Shown: in pieces, positions 1-6,967 of the stretch
Position numbering within the stretch: position 1 is the first letter of the stretch
Layout: each line of letters starts with the position of its first letter
From: Nitrospirota bacterium
Lineage (GTDB): Bacteria; Nitrospirota; CAKKRA01; 9FT-COMBO-42-15
Length of the DNA stretch: 16,007 nt
Assembly (NCBI GenBank): GCA_023248415.1
Contig: JAHFEP010000046.1
Span: forward strand, 1 to 16,007
Direction of reading: 5' to 3'
The notes under the pieces: model-generated
What the model saw: the letters and a program-made list of their open reading frames with translations, nothing else
What the model was told of the DNA's origin: nothing
Database searches by the model: none
Program-made: the position numbers and the translations under genes

Positions 1-2507
1 GCAATTTTTTTTCAAAGACGCCTGAAGAGGCATTTGGCATTGTTAAGATTAAAAATATTGACCTCAACAAGATTTCAAGGCTGATATTGGTGGATGTAAA
101 GACACCTGAGAGGCTTGGAAGATTTTCTGAAATAATAAACAGACCTGATTTAAAGATACATATCTTTGACCATCACCCGCATACAGATGAGGATATCCAT
201 GGCGATGTTGAGGTTGCTGAAATTGTTGGCGCAACAACAACAATCTTCATAGAAAAACTTATAGAGAAAAAGATTGAGATTACGCCGCAGGAGGCAACCA
301 CCTTTGCACTCGGCATATATGAGGAGACAGGCTCTCTAACCTTCCCATCCACAACACCGAGGGATTTGCAGGCAGCAGCTTATCTGCTCTCTAAAGGCGC
401 TGATTTAAATCTCGTCTCAGACTACATAATAAAAGAGCTTGATGCAGAGCAGATAGAAATTTTAAATGACCTTCTGCATTCTGCAAAGGAGTACTATTTC
501 CACGGCATAAAGGTTATTATTGCCATTGCATCAAGTGAAAAATATGTGGGCGAGCTTGCCCTTATTGCGCATAAGATGCGGGACATGGAGAATATAAATG
601 CCCTGTTCGTTCTTGTGCGTATGGAGGACAGGCTACACATAGTTGCAAGGAGCCGCATACCGAATGTGGATGTCGGTGGGATATTAAAGGAGCTTGGAGG
701 AGGCGGCCATTCAACTGCTGCATCTGGAACAATCAAGGATTTGACAATCGTTCAGGTTCAGGAAAGGCTTATTGATACACTAAACAGAAAGGTCGCTCCA
801 ACGAGGGTTGCAAAGGACATAATGACAACGCCGATTAAAACTGTTCAGGCAGATGCCAGCATTAAAGAGGCAGGAAGGATTATGACGCAGTACGGCGTGA
901 ATGTTCTTCCTGTGCTTGACAAAAACAGGTTTGCAGGGCTTGTCTCAAGGGAGATGATACAGAAGGCAATCTTCCATCACTTAGAAGGCTCAAAGGTCTC
1001 TGACTTCATGTATACAGAGATGCAGAAGGTAAGCCCTGACACGTCGTTTGATAAGATAGAATCACTGATGGTTGAGGGTAATCAAAGATTTATGCCTGTT
1101 GTTGAGAACGATAAAATTGTTGGGGCAATCACAAGGACAGATCTTTTGAGGACGCTCCATGACGATATATTAATGAAGCCGCTCGGCGCAGAAGAGCTGC
1201 CAAAGGGTTTTCATTATACATACAGCAGAAGCCTTAGCCACCTATTAAGAGAGCGTCTTCCTGATAATATAGAAAAACTCTTAAAGGATATTGGAAAGGT
1301 TGCAGATGAAATCGGGGTTAATGTCTATGTGGTTGGCGGATTTGTCCGCGACCTGCTGCTTGGTTACGAAAACCTTGATGTGGATATTGTAATAGAAGGC
1401 GACGGCATTGCCTTTGCAAATCGATTTGGAAAAAGATTCAAGGCAACGGTAAAGAGCCATCAGAGATTCGGCACCGCAGTTGTAATCATGCCGGATGGTT
1501 TCAGGCTTGATGTTGCAACTGCAAGGACAGAGTATTACGAATACCCCTCTGCCCTGCCGACTGTTGAGCTAAGCTCTATAAAGAAAGACCTCTACCGCAG
1601 GGACTTTACCATTAATACACTGGCAATAAAACTAAACAGCAAAGATTATGGAAACCTCATTGACTTTTTCGGCGGCCAGAGGGATATAAAGGAAAAGGCA
1701 ATAAGGGCGCTTCACAACCTCAGTTTTGTTGAAGACCCGACACGGGTGTTTCGCGCAATAAGGTTTGAGCAGAGATTTAATTTCAAGCTCGGCAAGCATA
1801 CCCAGAACCTTATCAAGACTGCTGTAAAGATGGAGCTGTTTCACAAGCTGAGCGGCAAAAGGGTCTTTAATGAGATGAAGCTCTTATTTGATGAGGCAGA
1901 GCCTGTTAAGACGTTCTTGCGGATGTCAGAGTTTGACCTGTTAAGGTTTATCCATGCAAAGATTACATTTAAAGATGAAAGCGCGCGCCTTTTTGAAAAG
2001 ATCAAAGAGGCAATTGCATGGTTTGACCTGCTATTCTTAAATATACCATTAGAAAAGTGGCTGATATATTTCATGGGTCTGATAAATGGCCTCGGCAGAA
2101 AGGATGCAGAAGAGGTGTGTAAGAGGCTCTCTATCCCTGAAAAATCTGCTAAAAAGCTTATAGAGGCAAAGGAAAATGTTGAAAAGGTATTATCAGAATT
2201 TTATAAGCGCACTGAACTGCAGCCGAGCAGGATATACAACCTTTTGCATCCTCTCTCTGCTGAAACAATTATATTTATGATGGCAAAGGCAAAACAGGAA
2301 ACAGCGAAGAGATATATATCCCTCTACCTCACAGAGCTCAGAAAGATAAAACACTCCATCACTGGCAATGATTTGATAAAGATAGGTATTAAACAGGGGC
2401 CTAAGTTCAGAAATATTCTGGAAAAGGTATTTGAGAAAAAATTAAACGGTGTCCTGAAGACAAAAAAGGACGAACTTAAATTTGCAAAGGGGCTGAAGAA
2501 TATTTAA
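1..2507 (+). CDS. tRNA nucleotidyltransferase (CCA- or A-adding) fused to DHH/DHHA1 and two CBS domains, 5' partial
   Basis: Class II tRNA nucleotidyltransferase that builds or repairs the 3' CCA end of tRNA, with an N-terminal DHH phosphoesterase-like half. The reading frame is open from base 3, and the residues before the first possible start (TTG at 87) continue the DHH fold (FGIVKIKNIDL, then RLILVDV), so the true start is upstream; 834 residues are visible. Domains in order: DHH motif III (DHHP) at nt 168-179; DHHA1 glycine motif GGGGHS near 696-713; CBS pair about 815-1180; nucleotidyltransferase core with VVGGFVRD near 1329-1352, metal-binding DVD at 1377-1385, RRDF at 1596-1607 and EDPTRVFRAIRF from 1731; then an RNA-binding tail. 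The NrnA-like DxD motif I would lie outside the window. This fused architecture is known from Aquifex and Geobacter relatives, where CC- and A-addition are split between two enzymes; whether this one adds A only is inference. The TAA directly abuts the next ATG, suggesting an operon. Confidence 0.93.
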   Translation, partial: NFFSKTPEEAFGIVKIKNIDLNKISRLILVDVKTPERLGRFSEIINRPDLKIHIFDHHPHTDEDIHGDVEVAEIVGATTTIFIEKLIEKKIEITPQEATTFALGIYEETGSLTFPSTTPRDLQAAAYLLSKGADLNLVSDYIIKELDAEQIEILNDLLHSAKEYYFHGIKVIIAIASSEKYVGELALIAHKMRDMENINALFVLVRMEDRLHIVARSRIPNVDVGGILKELGGGGHSTAASGTIKDLTIVQVQERLIDTLNRKVAPTRVAKDIMTTPIKTVQADASIKEAGRIMTQYGVNVLPVLDKNRFAGLVSREMIQKAIFHHLEGSKVSDFMYTEMQKVSPDTSFDKIESLMVEGNQRFMPVVENDKIVGAITRTDLLRTLHDDILMKPLGAEELPKGFHYTYSRSLSHLLRERLPDNIEKLLKDIGKVADEIGVNVYVVGGFVRDLLLGYENLDVDIVIEGDGIAFANRFGKRFKATVKSHQRFGTAVVIMPDGFRLDVATARTEYYEYPSALPTVELSSIKKDLYRRDFTINTLAIKLNSKDYGNLIDFFGGQRDIKEKAIRALHNLSFVEDPTRVFRAIRFEQRFNFKLGKHTQNLIKTAVKMELFHKLSGKRVFNEMKLLFDEAEPVKTFLRMSEFDLLRFIHAKITFKDESARLFEKIKEAIAWFDLLFLNIPLEKWLIYFMGLINGLGRKDAEEVCKRLSIPEKSAKKLIEAKENVEKVLSEFYKRTELQPSRIYNLLHPLSAETIIFMMAKAKQETAKRYISLYLTELRKIKHSITGNDLIKIGIKQGPKFRNILEKVFEKKLNGVLKTKKDELKFAKGLKNI

Positions 2508-4238
2508 ATGAACAATCAGAAATATCTTTTAATTGGATTAATAATCCTTTCCTCACTGCTCTTCTTTCATAAATTAGGCTCATATCCACTCTTTGATGTT
2601 GACGAGGCAGTATTCTCAGAAGCTGCAAGGGAGATGATAGATACAGGGGACTGGATTACACCAAAGTATAATTACATAAACAGATATGACAAGCCCGTCC
2701 TCTTTTACTGGCTGATAGCATCATCATATTTGGTCTTTGGTATAAATGAATTTGCTGCCCGCTTCTGGTCTGCTTTAATGGGTGTATTTTTAATTGCTGC
2801 GACATTTCTCTTTGCAAAAAGGATTGATGGAAAGATTTACGGACTTTTAAGCGGCTTTATTCTTGCGACATCCATTGAGATTATAGGCCTTGCACACTCT
2901 GCTATTACTGATATGACGCTTACATTCTTTATTAGCGCAAGCCTATATCTTTTCTTCCTTGCAATGGAAGGCCAAAATAAAAGGCTCTATCTTATATCAT
3001 ACGCATTAATGGCGCTTGCGGTCCTTACAAAAGGCCCAATCGGCCTTGTAATACCTGCAATGACCATCATACCGTATCTGTTCTTGACAAAGAGATTTAA
3101 AGAGACAACAAAAAAAGCGCAGTTGTTCTCTGGCGCAATAATCTTCTTAGCCATTGTCCTTCCCTGGTATATGCTTGAAATCAGGGCAAATGGCTGGGAG
3201 TATATCAATGCCTTCTTCTTTAAACATAACATACAGAGATTCAGCAGTGTAAACTCCGGGCACAGCGGCCCAATTTTTTACTATATCCCGGTTATACTCA
3301 TCGGCTTCTTCCCATGGAGCCCGTTTTTACCGTATGCCTTATATAAGACAGCGCCAAGGAACCTTATGGTTCGACAGGCTCACCATGACACAGTTAGAGA
3401 GTCTCTAAATGGCGATATTAATACCCGACTCGCGCTATTTTCAATTATCTGGTTTTTGACAGTCTTGATATTCTTCTCTTTTTCAAGAACAAAACTGCCA
3501 AACTACATAGCATCCTTGTTCCCGCCAATGGCATTGATTACTGCCATGCTGTTAAAGGAATTCTTAACCCCTCTATATCCCCCCTTGCCAAGGGGGGAAT
3601 TAAAGGGGGGTGATATATCAAGAGGGATAAGATATTCTGCTCTCTTCTTCTCAATCATCTGCATAATGCTTGCTGCTGCCCTTATTCTTATGCCTGCAAT
3701 ATTAAGGAAAATACATCCAGCCCTTCCGGACGGCTTCGCAGATATACCTATCAAGATTGGAAGATGGCCAATCATTCTGGCCATACTCTTTTTTGCATCA
3801 GGAATATCATCCGCTGCTGCTTCTTTAAAAGATATGCGAAGTTTATTAATCGGGGTAACTGGCCTTACCTCTTCCATATTTCTATTAATTGCCCTCAACC
3901 TTGCCATGCCAGATATAGAAAGGCTGCTCCAATCTCCGCTTAAAAATTTTTCAGTGACAATAAAGGAAAAGAATGAGCCTGAAAGAAGGATTGCTGCATA
4001 CCGCATAAATAATCCGAGCATCCTGTTTTATTCCCAGCAGAAGGTTCTTGCTATGCATAAAGATAATATAGAAGAACTCAAGACAATGGCAAAAGAAGAA
4101 AAGCCTCTATATGTAATTACAAAACTCCCTTATGCAAGGGAATTAAAAGAGGCGACAGGCATGCACTATGCCGGACAGGAGAGCATATATATCTTACTGG
4201 CAAATAACATGGCACAATGCAAGTTAGATAAAAAATAA
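2508..4238 (+). CDS. ArnT/PMT-like (GT83-type) integral membrane glycosyltransferase
   Basis: Inner-membrane glycosyltransferase of the ArnT/PMT_2 superfamily, which moves a sugar from a polyprenyl-phosphate donor to a lipid or protein acceptor on the periplasmic side. After the first membrane helix comes the typical acidic loop motif FDVDEAVFSEAAREM (D32 and E33 being the expected catalytic or metal-site residues), then YDKPVLFYWL, about a dozen hydrophobic segments, the family-like SRTKLPNY, and a soluble C-terminal domain of about 110 residues. The ATG at 2508 follows the upstream stop with no gap; no strong ribosome site is seen, so translational coupling is likely. Two stretches look inserted: MVRQAHH at residues 287-293 and PLYPPLPRGELKGG at 355-368. 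Both lie in loops between hydrophobic segments and correspond to dispersed repeats in the DNA. Sugar and acceptor cannot be read from sequence; the following PAP2 phosphatase favours a lipid-linked substrate. Confidence 0.88.
   Translation: MNNQKYLLIGLIILSSLLFFHKLGSYPLFDVDEAVFSEAAREMIDTGDWITPKYNYINRYDKPVLFYWLIASSYLVFGINEFAARFWSALMGVFLIAATFLFAKRIDGKIYGLLSGFILATSIEIIGLAHSAITDMTLTFFISASLYLFFLAMEGQNKRLYLISYALMALAVLTKGPIGLVIPAMTIIPYLFLTKRFKETTKKAQLFSGAIIFLAIVLPWYMLEIRANGWEYINAFFFKHNIQRFSSVNSGHSGPIFYYIPVILIGFFPWSPFLPYALYKTAPRNLMVRQAHHDTVRESLNGDINTRLALFSIIWFLTVLIFFSFSRTKLPNYIASLFPPMALITAMLLKEFLTPLYPPLPRGELKGGDISRGIRYSALFFSIICIMLAAALILMPAILRKIHPALPDGFADIPIKIGRWPIILAILFFASGISSAAASLKDMRSLLIGVTGLTSSIFLLIALNLAMPDIERLLQSPLKNFSVTIKEKNEPERRIAAYRINNPSILFYSQQKVLAMHKDNIEELKTMAKEEKPLYVITKLPYARELKEATGMHYAGQESIYILLANNMAQCKLDKK
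3366..3390 (+). repeat. Dispersed repeat core encoding MVRQAHH, in frame inside the glycosyltransferase
   Basis: The segment beginning atggttcgacaggctcac matches, from memory, a short dispersed sequence that turns up as MVRQAHH in predicted proteins of many uncultured bacteria. Here it sits between a hydrophobic segment ending near LYKTAPRN and the next one starting at LALFSIIW, a loop normally short in this family. The right boundary is uncertain and may reach about 3415 (through VRESLNGDI). No second copy is visible in this window, so the repeat identity rests on recall rather than on comparison here. Confidence 0.6.
3567..3628 (+). repeat. C/G-run palindromic element, in frame inside the glycosyltransferase
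   Basis: An imperfect inverted repeat: the left arm acccctctatatcccccc mirrors the right arm ggggggtgatatatcaagag, around the core ttgccaaggggggaattaaa. It is translated without a stop as PLYPPLPRGELKGGDISRG at residues 355-373, between two membrane segments. It resembles the element at 5830-5874, which also has runs of six or seven C and G separated by TTG or TTA-like linkers. Sequences of this type are widespread in many phyla as dispersed intergenic palindromes; the family relationship is inferred from the shared design. Confidence 0.7.
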
Positions 4239-4840
4239 TGGACAAAAAAACTATTTTAAAAAAAATAATCTATATCTTAATTCCCATAATAATTCTCTTC
4301 GTCCTTTTTTCCTTTGACCATCAAATCAGGGATTTTGTTAAAACAAACATCAAGTCAGCAGAATGGGAATCTACTGTTCAGACCCTGAACAAATTCGGCG
4401 ACGGCGGTGTTCAGGCTGTTATAGCAATAATCTTAATGCTTGCCGGATTTTTAAAGAAAAATGACAGATTGCTGAGAACAGGAAAGTTCGGGCTGTTTGC
4501 TATTATTCTCGCTGGTATTATAGTGCAGATAATCAAGTTTACAATAGGAAGACCGCGTCCAACACTGACTGATGCAGGGGTCAGCAACTTTGGCCCTTCA
4601 ATTTCAATAGGCCTTGACTCCTTTCCATCAGGCCATACAGCATCGTCATTTGCGCTTGCAGCAATTTTATCAGCAGCATATCCCAAGGGCAAATACATTT
4701 TTTATTCACTTGCTGTTATTGCCGGCCTTTCAAGGATATATCTTGATTCCCACTTTGCCTCAGATGTCTTTGCAGGCGCTGTCATTGGAGCATGGATCGG
4801 CTGGCTGAGCTATAAAAGAGGAAAATGGCAGGCAACATAA
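4238..4840 (+). CDS. PAP2-family membrane phosphatase
   Basis: Membrane-bound type 2 phosphatidic acid phosphatase, likely acting on a lipid phosphate or diphosphate such as undecaprenyl diphosphate or a lipid A phosphate. The full catalytic triad of motifs is present: K100 and R107-P108 (K-x6-RP), PSGH at 130-133, and S165-R166 through H172 to D176 (SR-x5-H-x3-D). H133, H172 and D176 are the expected nucleophile-side, catalytic and charge-relay residues. About five or six membrane helices surround them; the 200-residue length is normal. The ATG overlaps the upstream TAA by one base (TAATG), so translation is probably coupled to the glycosyltransferase. Its last 31 bases overlap the end of the opposing ABC ATPase gene. 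The exact substrate is not readable; lipid A phosphatases and polyprenyl-diphosphate phosphatases share these motifs. Confidence 0.92.
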   Translation: MDKKTILKKIIYILIPIIILFVLFSFDHQIRDFVKTNIKSAEWESTVQTLNKFGDGGVQAVIAIILMLAGFLKKNDRLLRTGKFGLFAIILAGIIVQIIKFTIGRPRPTLTDAGVSNFGPSISIGLDSFPSGHTASSFALAAILSAAYPKGKYIFYSLAVIAGLSRIYLDSHFASDVFAGAVIGAWIGWLSYKRGKWQAT

Positions 4841-5805
4841 TGGCTGGCTCCAATCTGTGTGAGTTTTGGTTCGTTTTGCAGGTCTATGCATTCTTTGGGA
4901 TTGCCTCTGCTTTTAAAGACTTCGCACCTTGGATGAAAACGGCAGCCTGTAACAGGCCTTTCAAAATCAAAAACCTGCCATGAAAGCCCGGGAGAAATAA
5001 CCTTATCGCCACCCTCAGTCAAGGATGACCACAAGATATTTGTATACGGATGCATGGGCTTATGTGCAATCCTGTCGCTTAAACCCATCTCAACAATCCT
5101 GCCCATATACATAACAGCTACCTTATTGCTTATTAATTCAACAAGCCTCAGGTCATGGGATATAAAAAGATAAGAGAGCCCTAATTTCTCCTGCAAATCT
5201 CTAAGAAGATTTATAACCTGCGCCTGAATAGACACATCAAGCGCAGATGTAGGCTCATCTGCGATGATAAGCTTCGGCTTAACAGCAAGGACCCTTGCAA
5301 TACCAACACGTCTCTTTTCACCGCCGCTTAGCTCATCTGGATAATTGCCCAATTTGCTCTTTTTCAGGTTTACCTGATTCATCAATTCAGCAATCCTTTT
5401 ATTTACCTGATAATAGTCAAGGTCTTCGTAAACTGTTATTGCCTCCTTTAATATATCCTTAACCTTCATCCTTGGATTTAATGCAGCATCCAGATCCTGA
5501 AATATCATCTGCATCTGGCTTCGCACTTTTCGCAGCTCAGATTTCTGGAGGTTTTGCATATCCATTCCATTAAAAATAATCCTGCCGTCAGTCGGCTCAA
5601 TAAGCCTTAGTATGAGCTTGCCCACAGTTGTCTTGCCGCACCCGCTCTCGCCAACTAAGCCAAGTATCTCTTTTTCTTTCAGATAAAAACTCACATCATC
5701 AACTGCTGGAATTATGCTCTTTTCCTTTTTTAGGAACGAAAAAAGCCCGGCAGAATGATAAAAATATTTTTTAAGATTAATAACATCAAGTATAGTATCT
5801 GACAT
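4810..5805 (-). CDS. Peptide-type ABC transporter ATPase, OppF/DppF-like
   Basis: Second cytoplasmic ATPase of an oligopeptide/dipeptide-type importer, 331 residues from the ATG at 5805. Walker A GESGCGKT at 52-59, Q-loop Q103, signature LSGGE at 159-163, Walker B LIIADE at 179-184 and switch histidine H217 are intact, so it should hydrolyse ATP. The C-terminal oligo_HPY-type tail carries cysteines C288, C294, C306 and C326, the pattern that binds an iron-sulfur cluster in some Dpp ATPases. An upstream GTG or ATG-like start giving 36 more residues is possible in frame, but that extension reads through the palindromic repeat (NPPNPPLLKGGKGG) and even into the end of the D gene, so I reject it; typical family proteins begin close to ILDVINLKKYF. 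A 67-bp gap holding the repeat separates it from the D ATPase. It is the last gene of the minus-strand cluster, converging on the PAP2 gene. Confidence 0.9.
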   Translation of the reverse strand: MSDTILDVINLKKYFYHSAGLFSFLKKEKSIIPAVDDVSFYLKEKEILGLVGESGCGKTTVGKLILRLIEPTDGRIIFNGMDMQNLQKSELRKVRSQMQMIFQDLDAALNPRMKVKDILKEAITVYEDLDYYQVNKRIAELMNQVNLKKSKLGNYPDELSGGEKRRVGIARVLAVKPKLIIADEPTSALDVSIQAQVINLLRDLQEKLGLSYLFISHDLRLVELISNKVAVMYMGRIVEMGLSDRIAHKPMHPYTNILWSSLTEGGDKVISPGLSWQVFDFERPVTGCRFHPRCEVFKSRGNPKECIDLQNEPKLTQIGASHYVACHFPLL

Positions 5806-5829
5806 ATCTATTTCCCAATAAAAGTCTAT

Positions 5830-5874
5830 AATCCCCCCCTTGCCCCCCTTTAATAAAGGGGGGTTGGGGGGATT
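5830..5874. repeat. C/G-run palindrome between the two ATPase genes
   Basis: A near-perfect palindrome. The left arm reads aat, seven C, ttg, six C, ttta; the right arm reads taaa, six G, tt, six G, att, with almost no loop. In RNA of the minus-strand operon it could form a strong hairpin just before the F-type ATPase start. It lacks a following T-run, so it does not look like a standard terminator; it could modulate the D to F expression ratio or stabilise the upstream mRNA 3' end. Its outer TAAT supplies the TAA stop of the D gene. It shares its design with the element at 3567-3628. Confidence 0.85.
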
Positions 5875-6967
5875 ACTCTGCCAGCCAGCAGCGCATATAG
5901 TGCCCTGTCCCAATCTCTATCATCTCCGGCTCTGCCTCTTTGCACCTCTTTTTAATCCTGTCATTCTTTAAGGTGCATCGCTCATAAAATCTGCATCCTC
6001 TGTAGAGGGTGATGGTATCAGGGACATCACCTTTAATTGCCCTTAGCCTCTCCTTTGCCTTTATCTCGCCTATTGTTGGTATGGAATTCAGAAGGGCTAT
6101 TGTATACGGATGCCTGATAAAGGAATTGCTGTCCATTATCTCTTTTTTAAGGCCGTATTCAACAATCCTGCCGCCGTACATAACTGCAATCCTGTCAGCA
6201 AGCTGCATTATGACATTCATATCATGCGTTATCAGCAGGATTGTCAGAGCAAGTTCCTCCCTCAGTTTCTTTAAAAGCTCTACAATCTTTGTCTGAATAG
6301 TTACATCAAGCCCTGTGGTCGGCTCATCAGCAATCAAAAGTGAGGGCTCTGATGAGAGCGCCATTGCAATCATAACCCTCTGGCACATCCCGCCGCTGAG
6401 GCCATGAGGGTAATCATAAAGCCGCATAGACGGCGAATCAATCTGAACGCGTTCAAGCCATTTTGAAGCAATTGCCATCGCCTCCTTTTTTGCCTGTATC
6501 CCTTTGTGCAGCATTATAGATTCTGATATCTGATCACCGACAGTGATAAAAGGATTAAGCGCAGACTTTGGGTTCTGAAATATCATGCTTATAACCTTGC
6601 CTCTTATACCTTTCATCAAAGACTCGCTTCTCTTTAACCATCCGCTTATATCCTTTGATATCTCAAGTATAGCCTTTCTCTTTGTCCTGATAGAGGCATA
6701 ATCTGACAGGCCGTCTAAAAGATTGACTGTTTTATCATTGCGGGTTAAGAAGATATTTCCTGAGATTATACCAGGGCCGTCGGTTATCAGGCCTAATATG
6801 GACTGGGCTGCAACACTCTTTCCGCAGCCAGATTCACCCACAATACCAAGCACCTCTCCCTTTCTGATAGAAAAGGAGACACTGTCAACAGACCTTATAA
6901 ATGCCTCCTTTGTGTAGGAATAGAAGTATGTCCTTAAATCTTCTACTTTTAAAATCTCCTCTGACAC
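5873..6967 (-). CDS. Peptide-type ABC transporter ATPase, OppD/DppD-like
   Basis: First cytoplasmic ATPase of the importer, 364 residues from the GTG at 6967. I prefer this start over the in-frame ATG at 6985 because a GGAGG lies 8 bases upstream of the GTG, whereas the ATG has no ribosome site, and the resulting N-terminus (SEEILKVEDLRTYF) is typical of the family. Walker A GESGCGKS at 44-51, Q-loop Q131, signature LSGGM at 190-194, Walker B LLIADE at 210-215 and H248 are intact. The C-terminal tail has C325, C331, C342 and C360, a probable iron-sulfur cluster site as reported for DppD-type ATPases. The segment between Walker A and the Q-loop, about residues 76-118 (LTRNDKTVNLLDGL to WLKRSES), looks roughly 30 residues longer than usual. 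GTG overlaps the permease stop by one base (TAGTG), so coupling is expected. Confidence 0.9.
   Translation of the reverse strand: MSEEILKVEDLRTYFYSYTKEAFIRSVDSVSFSIRKGEVLGIVGESGCGKSVAAQSILGLITDGPGIISGNIFLTRNDKTVNLLDGLSDYASIRTKRKAILEISKDISGWLKRSESLMKGIRGKVISMIFQNPKSALNPFITVGDQISESIMLHKGIQAKKEAMAIASKWLERVQIDSPSMRLYDYPHGLSGGMCQRVMIAMALSSEPSLLIADEPTTGLDVTIQTKIVELLKKLREELALTILLITHDMNVIMQLADRIAVMYGGRIVEYGLKKEIMDSNSFIRHPYTIALLNSIPTIGEIKAKERLRAIKGDVPDTITLYRGCRFYERCTLKNDRIKKRCKEAEPEMIEIGTGHYMRCWLAE

Noticed and set aside
87..89. TTG as the start of the tRNA nucleotidyltransferase
   Set aside because: Residues before it continue the DHH domain, and the DHH family needs an earlier motif that would lie left of the window.
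3503..4021. Long open frame on the minus strand opposite the glycosyltransferase (172 codons)
   Set aside because: It lies antisense to a strongly supported membrane protein, has no recognisable domain or ribosome site, and its most patterned part is just the reverse reading of the C/G palindrome.
5830..5874. Rho-independent terminator after the D-type ATPase
   Set aside because: The hairpin has no T-run on either side and sits inside an operon with the F gene downstream.
5806..5913. N-terminal extension of the F-type ATPase by 36 residues
   Set aside because: The extension translates the palindromic repeat and overlaps the end of the D gene; family proteins start near the ATG at 5805.
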